Of a stretch of DNA of 64,000 nucleotides, positions 47,399 through 58,744 are shown in pieces. The notes under the pieces were generated by a model. That model saw only the letters and a list, made by a program, of their open reading frames with translations, was not told the DNA's origin and did no database searches. The translations under genes were made by a program, and so were the position numbers. This DNA comes from Rattus norvegicus. Taxonomy: Eukaryota; Chordata; Mammalia; Rodentia; Muridae. Numbering within the stretch: the stretch's first letter is position 1; each line of letters opens with the position of its first letter. The DNA lies in the NCBI RefSeq assembly GCF_036323735.1, contig NC_086034.1, forward strand, positions 37,580,939-37,644,938, given 5' to 3'.

Positions 47399-47621
47399 CA
47401 GTGGTTGTCAAGCTGTGGGTCCTGACCTCTTTGGGGGTCAAATGACGGGGGTCGTCTAAGACCATTGGAAAGCACAGATACTTAATTTACAAATTTACAA
47501 ACCATAACAGTAGCAAAATTATGGTTATGAACTAGCAACAAACAATTTTATGGCCAGGGGTCACCACGATGTGAGGAACTGTATTAACGGGTCACAGCAT
47601 CAGGAAAGCTGAGACCCACTG
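47399..47621 (+). repeat. hAT-type MITE resembling URR1, with target duplication
   Basis: Begins CAGTGGTTGTCAAGC and ends GAGACCCACTG, imperfect inverted termini. The 8-bp flanks ATCTAGAC (47391-47398) and CTCTAGAA (47622-47629) share the core TCTAGA. The body has 'aaaccataacagtagcaaaa' and 'ggggtcaccacgatgtgagg' in common with the other copies. Confidence 0.88.
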
Positions 47622-47629
47622 CTCTAGAA

Positions 47630-48284
47630 TAACTTCCTTGAAAATGGAAAATTAACACTGAACTATGAAGAGATGTAGAGTCTGGCTGGGTAGCTGGCCC
47701 ACCACTGACTTACTTTGTTGTCTTCTTTGCCTTCTGCTGCTGTAACTTCTGATAGAATGTAGTTACGTGGGACGATGAGCTAATCTGCTGTGAGAACATT
47801 GTATTTTTCACACATTTATCTACAGGGTTTATCAATACAGTGGAGCCTTTGCAATCCCACTATGTCTTTGGTGTTTTCATGTGAACCATGGGGCATTAAC
47901 TAGAGAATAATCAACTCTTCAATAATAGGATTCTTGGAGATGACATTTTTAACTTCTTTTATGGCAAATACTAATACTTGCAATGACTTTCTCAATTGCA
48001 TGTGTTCAGTCTAGGAGGATGGTCAGGGGCTATGACAGAACAGGCAATGCACAGGGGAACACGTTCACTGAATTCGAGTTTACTAAGTACCTGAGGGAAA
48101 TTGACATGTTTGTATTTTATCAGTAGTATCCTGGTAACTCCCAATTTGGAAGGCTTTGTTTCCTTAGCATTCAATATCCTTAATTTAAACAAGAAAAATA
48201 AATATTCCTCTTTTTATATTCTCCTGTCTAGCATTTCCTCTTCTTACACAGGACAATGCTTTCATTGTGCAGTTGATGAACCTG
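47630..48284. other. Unique intron sequence
   Basis: No repeat, exon or RNA gene recognised. Confidence 0.45.
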
Positions 48285-48300
48285 ATGTTCACTCAGCTTT

Positions 48301-48411
48301 TTTTTTTTTTTTTTTTTTTTTTTGGTTCTTTTTTTTCAGAGCTGGGGACCGAACCCAGGGCCTTGCACTTCCTAGGCAAGCGCTCTACCACTGAGCTAAA
48401 TCCCCAACCCC
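48301..48411 (-). repeat. ID SINE, antisense, with exact target duplication
   Basis: Complete antisense ID with a long T tail and 'ggttcttttttttcagagct' as the 3' unique end. The duplication ATGTTCACTCAGCTTT (16 bases) lies at 48285-48300 and 48412-48427 without mismatch. Confidence 0.97.
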
Positions 48412-48429
48412 ATGTTCACTCAGCTTTGT

Positions 48430-49225
48430 GGGCTGTCAGGGTTGGGTGGTGAAGGCCAGCTCCCTTTGAGCCCGAGGTTCTTAAAAGGTACTTTGTTCTG
48501 ACGGTTTTTGGGAGTAAATAATTGCTAGTCAAGACAGAGACTGGAAGTTTGCAAAAAAACAGGAATTATTTCTATATTAATGTTTGTGGAAGAACTCAGG
48601 CAACAAGATAATGACCCTTAAGGCCTTTGGGCTATGGTGAATTGTTCCAATGATGACATGCTGTCTTTAGGAGTCCTGGAGAGATATCTTTATTTTGTAT
48701 TGAACTTTGCTCTGAAGGGATAATATTTGCACAAATCCTGAAAACTGTAATTTGATGACTATATGGTAATTATTCCTGAGTAATTCTGAACGTGAACTAA
48801 AAATGCTATAAAATTTCAGTCTTATGAAATCAGAGACTAAATTACACAATACTACTGCAGGTAAATATTGAAAACCTGACAACCGTACAGCCTAGGGTAT
48901 GTACTCATTTGCAGCCCAGAATGCTTGTGCTAACTTTAGCTTTAAAGGTCTTTTTTTTTTTAATCCCAGGGGAAATTATATGACTACTTCTTCCCATTAT
49001 TGCTTTGAAAGGATTCTTCATAATTTTTCTAGCACATTTGATTTTAGACTGAAGGCTTTTAGATAAATTTAAATGGACTCTCCTGCTATTCATGTCTGAA
49101 AATGTCCTGCAATCTAATGTATGTCCCGCTTATAAAGTTAGTGCAGGGACTTTTTGCTGCTCCAAGCAAATTTCGTAAACCCCAGAGAATTTCTACTTTG
49201 GAAAACAAGGGTCTGTATGTCTCTG
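48430..49225. other. Unique intron sequence
   Basis: No repeat, exon or RNA gene recognised. Confidence 0.45.
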
Positions 49226-49229
49226 GAGA

Positions 49230-49375
49230 TGGTTTTTTTGTTTTGTTTTGTTTTGCTTTGTTTTGAGATAGGATGTCATATAGCCCAGGTTAGCCTCAAA
49301 TTTTCTGTATAGCTAAGGCTGGCTTTTTGGTCCTCCTGCTTCTGCCCCAAATATTAGGATTACAGGTCTGCTCTA
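49230..49375 (-). repeat. B1 SINE, diverged, antisense
   Basis: A TTTTG-rich antisense tail, then 'gagataggatgtcatatagc' and 'ataggattacaggtctgc'-like blocks. Heavily substituted. Confidence 0.75.
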
Positions 49376-49389
49376 AAACACTTGTAACT

Positions 49390-50175
49390 CTTAGGAACCT
49401 GTAGTGTGAAAAGTATTTCAACCCTTGGATTCAGATAGCCTCGGCTTTGTTTTGAGAAGTCATTAACTTGTGGTTTAGTGGAAATCACTTTGTTAAGGTC
49501 ACAGTGACTTCCAGTCTCTTATCTCTTAACTTGCCTGCCCCTTGAGACACAAAGTGTGTTCAAGAAGAAAGGTCAAGCTCTCACTGTGATCAAATCAAGC
49601 CTGTGGGGACTAAGAGTCCTAAGAGAACACTAAGTTTTAAGAAGTCTTTTTTTGTACAGGAAAAGAATTGAAAGACTCGGCTTAGCCCTAGGGACCTTGG
49701 AGCCTACACACAGTGGACACCAACAGAGATGTTCCACCCACAAGTCTAAATCTAGACTCCCAAGCCTGGGAGTCAGATTACTGGGTGTTTGGCACAGAGA
49801 GTTTATAGAGCGCTTTAATCGAAAACCTGTCACCCATGTCTTCGTTTTGCTCCCAGACTTAACAGCTTTGTGGCTTTCTTTTTAAAATGAGACTCTTTCT
49901 ACGTCCAGTAGTCGGGCAGTATTTTCTACAATGTTATTCAATCCCTCTCACATAGCAGAGCCGGTATCAACCCATCCTGGCACACACCCTGTGCTTGTAT
50001 TTCAGGAATACACCCACTGCCTTGGTGATGGCCTCGAGCCAGTTTGTGTAGCCAAGTTGTGGTTTGGGCGTGTGGACCCGTTCCTTTCTGTAACCCTATC
50101 ATAATCTGACTCCTTTTCACTACTGGAATCCAAGCTGAGGAGCAGGTGCTGTGGCCTTGATTGCTTCTAATTCCA
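49390..50175. other. Unique intron sequence
   Basis: No repeat, exon or RNA gene recognised. Confidence 0.45.
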
Positions 50176-50180
50176 GGGCC

Positions 50181-50240
50181 AGTAATACCAGAAAATGCGT
50201 GCACAGACAAAGTAATACTAGAAAATGCATGCACAGACAA
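50181..50240. repeat. 30-bp tandem duplication
   Basis: Unit 1 at 50181-50210 and unit 2 at 50211-50240 differ at two positions only (agtaatac[c/t]agaaaatgc, then [g/a]tgcacagacaa). A recent local duplication. Confidence 0.95.
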
Positions 50241-50244
50241 AGGA

Positions 50245-50745
50245 AGTTGAAGGGGGCGAATCCAACCACTTGGAAGGTTTTGAATGAATCTCCTGCCTCT
50301 GCTTATTTCTTTTCACCCTTTCAAATCCTAGGAGCATCTGGACTGATTCAGAACTGTCCACTGCTGACCCAGAGACCTGTGTTCAGGATACAGAGCCTCA
50401 TGTAGTTCATGGAATCTTTTCAAGATTCATATAAAAGCCATTATTGTTTTGAAACTGTTCTAGTAGCTAGGACTGAACTGGATGACATCAGCACCATTTT
50501 CCCAAGCATGTAGCTCTTAGAAAGGGCTTTCAAAGCAAACTATAATGCTATCTAGCTATACAATGTGTCCACTCCTCTTCATATCATTCCAACTACCAAT
50601 TGGCTTGAGAGACAGTGTCTTCCTAAGAAAGTTCAAGGCTAAGCTTAAAATCTTAGAGATCTTCAAGCATTTCAAAGGAGAAATGAATGTTCCATGCAAA
50701 ACACAAATACTTAAAACCCTTAAGTATGTTATTCTTCTTTTTACA
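50245..50745. other. Unique intron sequence
   Basis: No repeat, exon or RNA gene recognised. Confidence 0.45.
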
Positions 50746-50749
50746 ATTT

Positions 50750-50962
50750 TTAAAAAATTTATTTATTTATTTATTTAGTTAGTTAGTTAGTTAGTTATTT
50801 GTATATAAGTATTTTATATAAGCCATCCACAGACACAGCAGAAGAGGGCATTGGATCCCATTACAGATGGTTGTGAGCTACCATGTGGTTGCTGGGAATT
50901 GAACTCAGGACCTCTGGAAGAGCAGTCAGTGCTCTTAACCGCTGTGCCATGTCTCCAGACCA
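50750..50962 (-). repeat. B2/B3-family SINE, antisense
   Basis: (ATTT)n and (AGTT)n at 50757-50799 form the antisense tail, followed by 'cagaagagggcattggatcc', 'gctgggaattgaactcagga' and the head 'gccatgtctccagacc'. Confidence 0.9.
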
Positions 50963-51572
50963 AGTCTAAATCTGTTATTCTTACTTGTGGAGATTTTAGG
51001 AAGGCTTTTTAAATCAAAGATGTCTGCGTCCAAATCCTGACTTCCCCATTGTGAATTACGTTGACCTAGACAGTTTGTTTGATCTGCCAAGCTTCCCTAT
51101 TTTTGTGCATAAAACATGTAGTCCTCCATAGGATTTTGTGAGAGAGCTGTAAGAGCTGACTGGCATGGTTCACTGGCAAGCTCTTGGTATTTGGGTCCTC
51201 TATGTGGCAAGCCTGTGATAGGTGTGTTTCCCAGGGGTTTGGTGTGGGGGTTTCTGAATTGAGGTTACTATGCCTCCTGGTCTTGTATACTGTTTTTATT
51301 ATGCATTTGCATACAGTTTAGGAAATCCATGGAAAATCTGATTCTCATGTTTGACTACTGTTTTATCGCTGTGAACTACTTACTCCAAGAATGCTAAAAG
51401 AAAGACGTGTCTAGTGAGCCCAGTTAACTGAACTGAACCACTATGGAAAAACAGTCCATACAGATTGTGTAGGTGCAAGGTGACACGCTCATGGATGAGT
51501 TGTGTGAGTGCCACAGTCATAGGCAAATCTTAGAATCATCACCCTTTTTACATATGTGAGTCTTTAGTCAGG

Positions 51573-51634
51573 ACAAGTGTGTCAGTGAAGACAGCTTGCT
51601 GTTACAAGTGTGTCAGTGAAGACAGCTTGCTGTA
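51573..51634. repeat. 31-bp tandem duplication
   Basis: 'acaagtgtgtcagtgaagac' and the following 'agcttgctgt' occur at 51573 and again at 51604 without mismatch over about 30 bases. Confidence 0.96.
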
Positions 51635-51651
51635 GTAACCAGTTACTACAG
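51630..51651. repeat. Perfect 10-bp inverted repeat with 2-base centre
   Basis: CTGTAGTAAC (51630-51639), centre CA, GTTACTACAG (51642-51651). It begins within the end of the second tandem unit. Confidence 0.95.
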
Positions 51652-52089
51652 TGAGAAATAGTTCTCAACGCAGAAATTATACCTTGGTTAGGATTTGACT
51701 ATGAAAAGTCCACCACAGGGTCCTCTGCTTGAACACTGGGTCTTTAGCTGTGCTACTGCTTTGGGAAGTTGTGGGACCTTTAGGACTAGGGCCAAGTTAA
51801 CAGAGCGGGGTCAGCATGAGTGTGTCTCGAAGGTGGTGTCTGCTCTGGGTCTTGCCTGAGCTCTCCGCTTCCGTGGAACGCCTTTGTGTTCCCTGGCTTA
51901 AGTGGCTTCTGTTAGGTATTCGGTGACAGCTGTGAAAGTAATGTAACATCTTACTATCCTTTGTCACAAAATGTAACATGCACTTCACACAGTAAAAGTT
52001 ATAAATTTGCCCTGTTAATGCCTTGTCCATTTTAATATATATGAGAGGTAGAGCTGACATGAGAAGAGTATTTAAGTTTGTATATTTTT

Positions 52090-52205
52090 AATTTGCTCGA
52101 GGAAGGGCCTTGCTGTGTAAGTCAGGATGGACTGGATGTGTGACATTCTACCACCTCAGCCTCCCCAAGTCTTACCCTTATAGACAGCATCACACACAGC
52201 TTAAA
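52090..52205 (-). repeat. B1 SINE remnant, antisense
   Basis: 'aagggccttgctgtgtaagtc' and 'ctaccacctcagcctcccca' resemble antisense B1 blocks. Diverged. Confidence 0.55.
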
Positions 52206-53090
52206 ATAAATTTCCGTTAATCCACCCACATGTACGCAAAGTACTCTTACTTAAATCGGGCTTTAGTGACTGTGGTTCTCAAAGGAGGAGTGGTTTGTTT
52301 CTTTGAGCGTAAGGGGTTGTTTTGCCATTTCTGACTTTCCTGAAACATACTTTAAGAAACATAGAAATATGAAGCCGAGTATCACCAACTTCTGTGGAAA
52401 TTTGGAGGTGCCAAGATACTCTCCAAGCCTTCTGCAAGTTATTAAAGGGCGCCTTAGTAAACTTAATTTGTAGATGATGCATTTATGAGAGACTCTCAAA
52501 AGGAAGATAAAAACGCTGAGGATCCTGACAGGTGTTTATAAAATAAAGCCATAAATCATCAGACTCCAAAGACTTCTCTGATTGGATTTCTTAATAACTT
52601 TAATTTTCGTAACCGTATCCCCTCATTAAATTTCCTCTTGGTGTCTGGAGACAGGCAAGACAGATTAAATTCCAGTATCTTACGCTGTTCATTAGGTGAG
52701 CAGAATTGCTTTAAGAATTCAAATGATAGTACCAAAATCCCACTTGCCTTAAATCTTATGCTGTTCCTTCCTGTAAGGCAGAAGCCGTCCCACTTCTTGG
52801 TGATACTCAACTCAGAATAACAGGCCTCACTCAGCTCCCCCAAGTTGGCTTAAAAAAAAATCGTTTTTTACCTTGAGAGTTGAATGGGTGGTTTTGTTCC
52901 AAACTATTCCAATGGAATAAAGATGAGCAGGAATGAGGTCTAGTGGAATAAAGGTCTCTGAAAAGCAAAACATTCTTCGGAGGATTTTAGAAATTGTTAT
53001 TATTTGTGAAAAAAAAGTTAGTAGGACACCTAAAATTCTCTCATTGTTTTGCATGCTTTGCCATGGAAACAGCATCTAGCAAAGGGTACT
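52206..53090. other. Unique intron sequence
   Basis: No repeat, exon or RNA gene recognised. Confidence 0.45.
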
Positions 53091-53092
53091 GA

Positions 53093-53120
53093 GGAAGGAG
53101 GGAGGGAGGGAGGGAGAGGA

Positions 53121-53184
<64 letters not shown>
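53093..53184. repeat. (GGGA)n(GA)n purine microsatellite
   Basis: GGGA units followed by about 30 GA units; over 90 bases of pure purine on the plus strand. Confidence 0.97.
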
Positions 53185-53186
<2 letters not shown>

Positions 53187-53475
53187 AGTTTATCCCATCC
53201 ATGTGCACTAGAAAGAAAAAACAGAAAACAGCTGGGAAACTCAACCACTTAGAGATTTCTGTAGTTTGACCAGTACTAGTCACATTATGTTGAGTATAGA
53301 GAAATTGACTATGTTGTCTGAATAGCAAATAAATATAATTTCTTTTCAGTTAATTTTAGAATAAATATTAAAAAGTCTTAGACACAAGCATATGTATTCT
53401 TTTCAATGTTGACAGTTGCCCAGTGCAACCATTTATTCATTCACTCTTCTATTATCCAACAATATTTGTACATGC

Positions 53476-53565
53476 ATGTACACACACATGCACCCATGGG
53501 TGCCCGCGCACACACACACACACGCACGCACGCACGCACGCACGCATGCATGTATGCACGCACAC
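53476..53565. repeat. (CA)n/(CGCA)n/(TGCA)n run
   Basis: Alternating purine-pyrimidine sequence with CA, five CGCA units and TGCA units; likely Z-DNA forming. Confidence 0.93.
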
Positions 53566-53920
53566 AACCTGCAGTTCCCATTTTCTTACCTGAACCCTAG
53601 TGTGCTGTATATACTGTGTTGTGATCTATGAGTCTTGGCTCTCTTCAACTGGCCCCTACTACCAGTGAATGCCTGGTCATTTCAGTTGTTTTGTATTTTA
53701 TTTATTTTCATCAACATGGTGTCTGTTAGGTGCTAGCAATGTAGCAGGAAATTGGGAAATCTTTTCTTTTGTTACATTATTCTCTAGTTCAAGAAAAGTT
53801 CATGTGAGTAGAATAAATAGCCAGTGTGAGGATAAAGATTTCAAATAGAACAGAGCTGTTAACCACATTAGTACTGAGATACATAAATCAGTCCTCTGGT
53901 GAGAAATAAAATTAGAGTTT
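53566..53920. other. Unique intron sequence
   Basis: Nothing recognised. Confidence 0.4.
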
Positions 53921-53925
53921 GTTTG

Positions 53926-54028
53926 TTTTTTTTCTTTTTTCTTTTTCTTCTTTTTTCTTTTTTTCAGAGCTGGGGACTGAACCCACTTGCTAGGCAAGTG
54001 CTCTACCACTGAGCTAAATCCCCAACCC
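53926..54028 (-). repeat. ID SINE, antisense, with internal deletion
   Basis: A T/C-rich antisense tail, then 'cagagctggggactgaaccc' joined directly to 'acttgctaggcaagtgctct'. On the ID strand the GCGCAAGGCCCT-type stretch between the anticodon arm and B box is missing. The head is intact at the right edge. Confidence 0.93.
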
Positions 54029-54117
54029 CTGGTTTTTTTTTTCTTAAGACTAATGGATTAACCATCAGTAGACAACTATGGTCTATGATTCTTTAATCAT
54101 AAGACTTGAGGTTTTTT

Positions 54118-54195
54118 CTTTTGTACCAGGGATGTAACCCAGAGTCTCCAGCAAGCTAAGCATGTGCGTTGTCACTGAGCTAAACCCCCTGAAGT
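54118..54195 (-). repeat. Old tRNA-derived SINE fragment, antisense
   Basis: 'gtaccagggatgtaacccag' and 'gtcactgagctaaaccccct' are antisense B-box and A-box-like sequences of an ID/B4-type element, more diverged than the neighbouring ID. Confidence 0.6.
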
Positions 54196-54204
54196 TAGAA
54201 AATG

Positions 54205-54575
54205 CTCTATGATTTACTGCGAACGTTAGGGTTTCAATGTCAGCTATGGAAGATAGTTTTAAACTTTCTTTAAAACATTTTTTTAAAGTAGTAGATTTGA
54301 CCCGTTTTTAAGATCCGCTCTGAGTTAAATGTTAAGTTGCTGTGATATGTACTATAATACAGAGGCAAAGACTTAAAGTAAGTACAGTTACTTAAGTACT
54401 ATGCAATTCAGTTTTATTTAGCCTCTCCCACACTTCAAATCCTTGTGTTCAGAGGGACTGATCTAAAGAGAGATGTACTTGCATTTTAGTATGACTTATA
54501 AAAGGAGTCAGAAACTTTGTTCTCATGACTTATTCTACAGTGGTTTCACCCATGGCAGTGAAAGCACCATGTTTG
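54205..54575. other. Unique intron sequence
   Basis: Nothing recognised. Confidence 0.4.
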
Positions 54576-54577
<2 letters not shown>

Positions 54578-54618
<41 letters not shown>

Positions 54619-54768
54619 TGTGTGTATGTTTCTGTGTGTGTCTTTCTGTGTGTATGTGTATGTTTCTGTGTGTGTCTGTGTGTGTGTATGTGTGTGTGTT
54701 TCTGTGTGTATGTGTGTGTCTCTGTGTGTGTATGTGTGTTTCTGTGTGTGTGTGTGTGTCTGCATGTG
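54578..54768. repeat. Imperfect (TG)n array, about 190 bases
   Basis: TG repeats broken by TTTCTG, TATG and TCTG variants with a higher-order period (tatgtgt...tttctgtgtg). Confidence 0.95.
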
Positions 54769-54779
54769 TTTCATTTTTT

Positions 54780-55480
54780 ATTTCCCTTTAGTCACTAGCT
54801 GATATCTTTACATAATACAATGAAGGTGAATTAATAGGAAGATAAAAGCATACAAAATAGAAAACCACGTTAGATTAAAAAGCAGTAATATCAGCTCTTA
54901 GGGGCATTGTAAGATGCTCAGTGCTGACTTTGGTTTCCTGAGCACAGCTATCGCCCTCCAGGAGCCATCACGGTTCCTAGAGTGGAGCTGTCGCACAGCA
55001 TCCCAAGGTGTGGACCATCAGTGATGCGAGCAGGGATTTGTTTAACTGAAAGGGATGCCATATACATCTATTCTCCAGACTTAGGTTTAATATTGGTTTA
55101 AGAGCAGTGGTTTTGTGACATTATAGGTTTAAAGCAGGGAAGACAGACTTTATATTCAAGATGCTTCCTTAGAATTCTAAATGTGTGCACCCAGTTAGTC
55201 GGTGACTTTTAGATGAGATCATCTCATGGACCCCTCTGATGGCTCTGCAGAGTTGGACACACTATTGTCCCCATGTACTACAGTCAACTGACTGGGGTGA
55301 CAGAGCTAAGCAATGGAAGGTCGTGGTGGAACAAGGATTTGTGACAACCACTATAGAGCCAAGGTTAGTCCCCTTCTGCCATCTGTCCCCATCACTGTTT
55401 TAAATAAACTTGCTGCAATGGTCACAGCAATACTTTGCTATTGGTGAAAATCTGCTAGCTTCAGCCCCTGAATATATTTT
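54780..55480. other. Unique intron sequence
   Basis: No repeat, exon or RNA gene recognised. Confidence 0.45.
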
Positions 55481-55498
55481 GAAAACAGTATGGTTTTT

Positions 55499-55598
55499 TT
55501 TTTTTTTTTGGTTCTTTTTTTTCGGAGCTGGGGACCGAACCCAGGGCCTTGCGCTTCCTAGGTAAGCGCTCTACCACTGAGCTAAATCCCCAGCCCCC
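55499..55598 (-). repeat. ID SINE, antisense, with target duplication
   Basis: Complete antisense ID with 'ggttcttttttttcggagct' and an almost consensus body. AACAGTATGGTTTTT lies at 55484-55498 and 55599-55613. Confidence 0.97.
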
Positions 55599-55901
55599 AA
55601 CAGTATGGTTTTTATCTGCACAGTTATTCTTTTAAAAATAAACCCCGAATCTTAACCTTAGCACTTCTCCAAATCAGTTCTCAGAAGTACCCCTACTTAA
55701 TTTCCCAAGGATAAGCACTCGCTGTGCTTTAATAAAAAATGAGCTCTTTAAAAGGTAATGAGCAACTTTGAAAATTACTGCTATTAATACTGACAGTAAT
55801 CACCAAACACTCAAACCAGAGACTGTATTCTGCAGAGAGCCCCGTGAGACTTCCCCCACCTTTTAAATACCATATCCTGACTTGTTCTTTTTTGTTTGTT
55901 T

Positions 55902-56110
55902 AAGTTTTAATTTAATTATGTGTTAGTGTCTATGTTTGGGTATGTGCACATGAATGTGGATGCCACTGAGGCCAGAAGAGGGCGTCCAGTCTCCCATAGC
56001 TAGAGTTACAAGCAGTTGTGAGCCACCTTGTGGGTGCTGAGAACTGAACTCAGGTCCTCTACAGCAGTCGCAATGTTCTCTAAACCATCAAGCCACCTGG
56101 GCCACCAGCC
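55902..56110 (-). repeat. B2 SINE, antisense
   Basis: 'gaggccagaagagggcgtcc', 'gttgtgagccaccttgtggg' and 'gaactgaactcaggtcctct' follow antisense B2; the head near 56085-56110 is mutated. Confidence 0.9.
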
Positions 56111-56114
56111 TGCT

Positions 56115-58640
56115 TTGTTCAAACTTAGTAAATGTTCTACATACTTAATGAATAGGTAGTATTTGATGAATAAGTTTATTTGTAAAGCTTGAGTTATATA
56201 TAATACTTTTCATATAAAAACCATTCTGTAACTAATGTAACTCAGTCTAGTAATTAAAATGTTAGGATTTTTATTTAAAAATAGCTGGACCGCCCATTTT
56301 ATCGTGTGCATTTTATTTAGGCGTTTCTTTATTTCACATTTAGAATAAACTTGTCTCTCATAAAGAAAGACTCTGGCAGCCCAAAATTCGACAAGCTAAT
56401 TGGCCATCATTATCACCTAAAAAGCTTGTTTCAGTGGGTTTTCTTTTCCTCTGAGCTTTTTGAAGAAAAATTTCCTTAAGCTCCCATCAGACCATATTAT
56501 TCTGACTACCTCAGTTAGCTGGCCTTTTGTGAAGGGCAGCACTCCCTCATCAAATATAAATGAGTTACAGTTACTTCAGGAAAGTCACCTTAACTACTTA
56601 ATTCTTCCTGTTAGCTATCACAGTTCTACCCGATCTCCCCAGTCAGAGCTGTCAGTGCCATTTTCTCTCCAACAACCAGACCGCCTTCCCTTATAATTTT
56701 CTGCCTCCGACCTGAAGTTGCCCAGCAAGGACCAGTCCCACTTAATGACTGAGATTTGGAGTGTTGCTGTTCATGCCTTTACACTCTGTTCTGTTGCTTC
56801 TGGACCCTACGTGTACAGAGCGAGGAGATGTGTTGGGTTCCCTTTCTCATGAATCCACATGGAGGTTTCTAATTGAAATGGAACATTATTTTTTTAATCC
56901 TGTTTGCCTCTCCTTGAGTTTTACTTCTAACTAATGAATTTATTTGCTGTGAAATTATAATGCTGACATTAGTAGAGCAAAGAGTAAGACAAGGAATAAA
57001 GTTATAAAGTTTCCATACAGAAGGAAAGAAAAGGGAGGATGAATATCTGGGCTAGGCATGTAACTCCAAGGGTAGAATGTGTGAGCCTCCTAGCACGGTG
57101 AGAGCTAGCCAATAGAGATGAAGCCTCCCACTCAGGACTGGCTTGATTTCTCCGTGTTCTGTGTTTCAAGTGTGTGATGTCTTATCAATGGGATCTTGCT
57201 GTCAAGTTCTAGGGACTGGCAATGACTGTGAGTTTGAGGGGGTGGAGGGTGTGTCTATAGAACCTATGAAGGATTCCTATCAGCTCAGGACACCAAGGTC
57301 TCAGCACAAAGGAGATGGATTTGCCCTAGAGCAACAAAGGTCAGCAAATAAGAGACAAAGGCAGGAGAGAGGGGGGGAAAGGAACAAGGAAGAGGGGAGA
57401 AAAGTCAAGAGGGAGGGGGAGGGGTATTTGTCCTGCTGTGGGACAAAGGACTGCCTCAGACGGCTGTGGCACATAAGGAAATGGCAATTTATAAAGGTAA
57501 AGGGGGAAACCCCATGTTAAGATGAGATGTTTAATTTTAATTGGGCGTGTTAATTAGGAGACCAAAGCGGGCTTTTGATAGCTGGACATTGGACAGTTTT
57601 GGGAGAAGGAAGTGGGCAAATAAAGGAATATATTTTATCGGCCAGCTTTAGGAATGTACCTAAAGATTTTTAGCAAGGCAGAGTGAAGGGGGGGGGGTGT
57701 GGTTGGGGGAGGGGAAGAAGGCCTGCCTGAGCCAGCCAGAATTCCTTCAACGCCCACAGGTCTTATGGGTTTAACTTTAACTCCCTTTTAAAAAGTATCT
57801 TAAGACCAAGCGGCTGACAGCAGCTGTAAAGCAAGGAGAGAACTCAGTAAAGACCCAAGAGTTTATTCTTTGAAAACAAAATGTGTGTTTTAACTTAAGG
57901 CCCTATGCTGCGCACCTAAGGTTTCTGGCTTCCCGATGCCTCAAGTTTAAGGTATCACACGGGCAGCTCCTCACAAGGCATAGCTCCCTTTCTGTGACAG
58001 GCGTTTGTAATCTTTGAGCTTACCTCACAACACTGTTCTGTTTGAAAGAATTCAAACCACCCTTGGGAAAAGGAGAGGGTGGAGAGGAGTTCAAGGTCAC
58101 CCTCAGTTATATTATGTGTAAAACAAGAAGTGCATGAGTGTTTTCTTTTGAGTTTTACTGTTATTATGTTGTGGTGGTGTTCTTAGTGCAGCCAAATCTG
58201 TCTTGTCTTCTTACGCAGGAGGGAGGGAGAGAGGAAGAAGAGAGAAAAAAGTGAATGAAAGAAAGAGGAAAGAAAAGAAAAACTCCTACCAGTGACCTGC
58301 CTGTGAACTTTGAACCAGTGCTTCTGAGCTGGGCCCTGAGCCCTTCCCTAATTGCTCTTAGAATTGTTCTCTGCTTGATCCTTGCCTTCAGGAGAACCAT
58401 CTTTTTTGACAGTCAATGAAATTTACAGTCTACACTTCCTCAGAGTGTGGGGAGAAACCTTAGGTTATTATGTAAACTTTCTGACAGGCCAGTTTTCTTC
58501 TGGATAAATAATTTTTAAAACCAACTCCACAAGAAGCTTAGTAATTTAAGAGGGTCATATGAGTGTATTCAATATAGAAAATAAGGAAGGCCGAGATAAG
58601 AGAAAAAGAAGCCCTTGTAATCTGAGCACTGGAGAAAGCT
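56115..58640. other. Unique intron sequence, about 2.5 kb
   Basis: No clear repeat or exon. G/A-rich stretches lie at 57350-57430 and 57680-57720. A weak SINE-like patch is at 57045-57110. The stretch 56270-56480 is repeat-free with TAAT-type motifs and could be regulatory. Confidence 0.4.
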
Positions 58641-58649
58641 TCAAGCTTT

Positions 58650-58741
58650 GCTCCTTCCTCTTCCTCTTCCTCTTCCTCTTCTTCCTCTTCCTCCTCCTCC
58701 TCCTCCTCCTCCTCCTCCTCCTCCTCCTCCTCCTCCTCCTC
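58650..58741. repeat. (TTCCTC)n then (TCC)n polypyrimidine microsatellite
   Basis: TTCCTC units followed by about eighteen CTC units; all pyrimidine on plus. It gives long artificial poly-Glu, poly-Leu and poly-Pro frames. Confidence 0.97.
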
Positions 58742-58744
58742 GTT

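Larger units (their letters stand above)
50965..52085. other. Unique intron sequence with a local duplication
   Basis: No repeat family or exon recognised apart from the duplication and palindrome at 51573-51651. Confidence 0.45.

Noticed and set aside
46952..47425. Plus-strand open frame of 157 codons
   Set aside because: It covers an unassigned dispersed repeat and the start of a hAT MITE; no protein similarity recognised.
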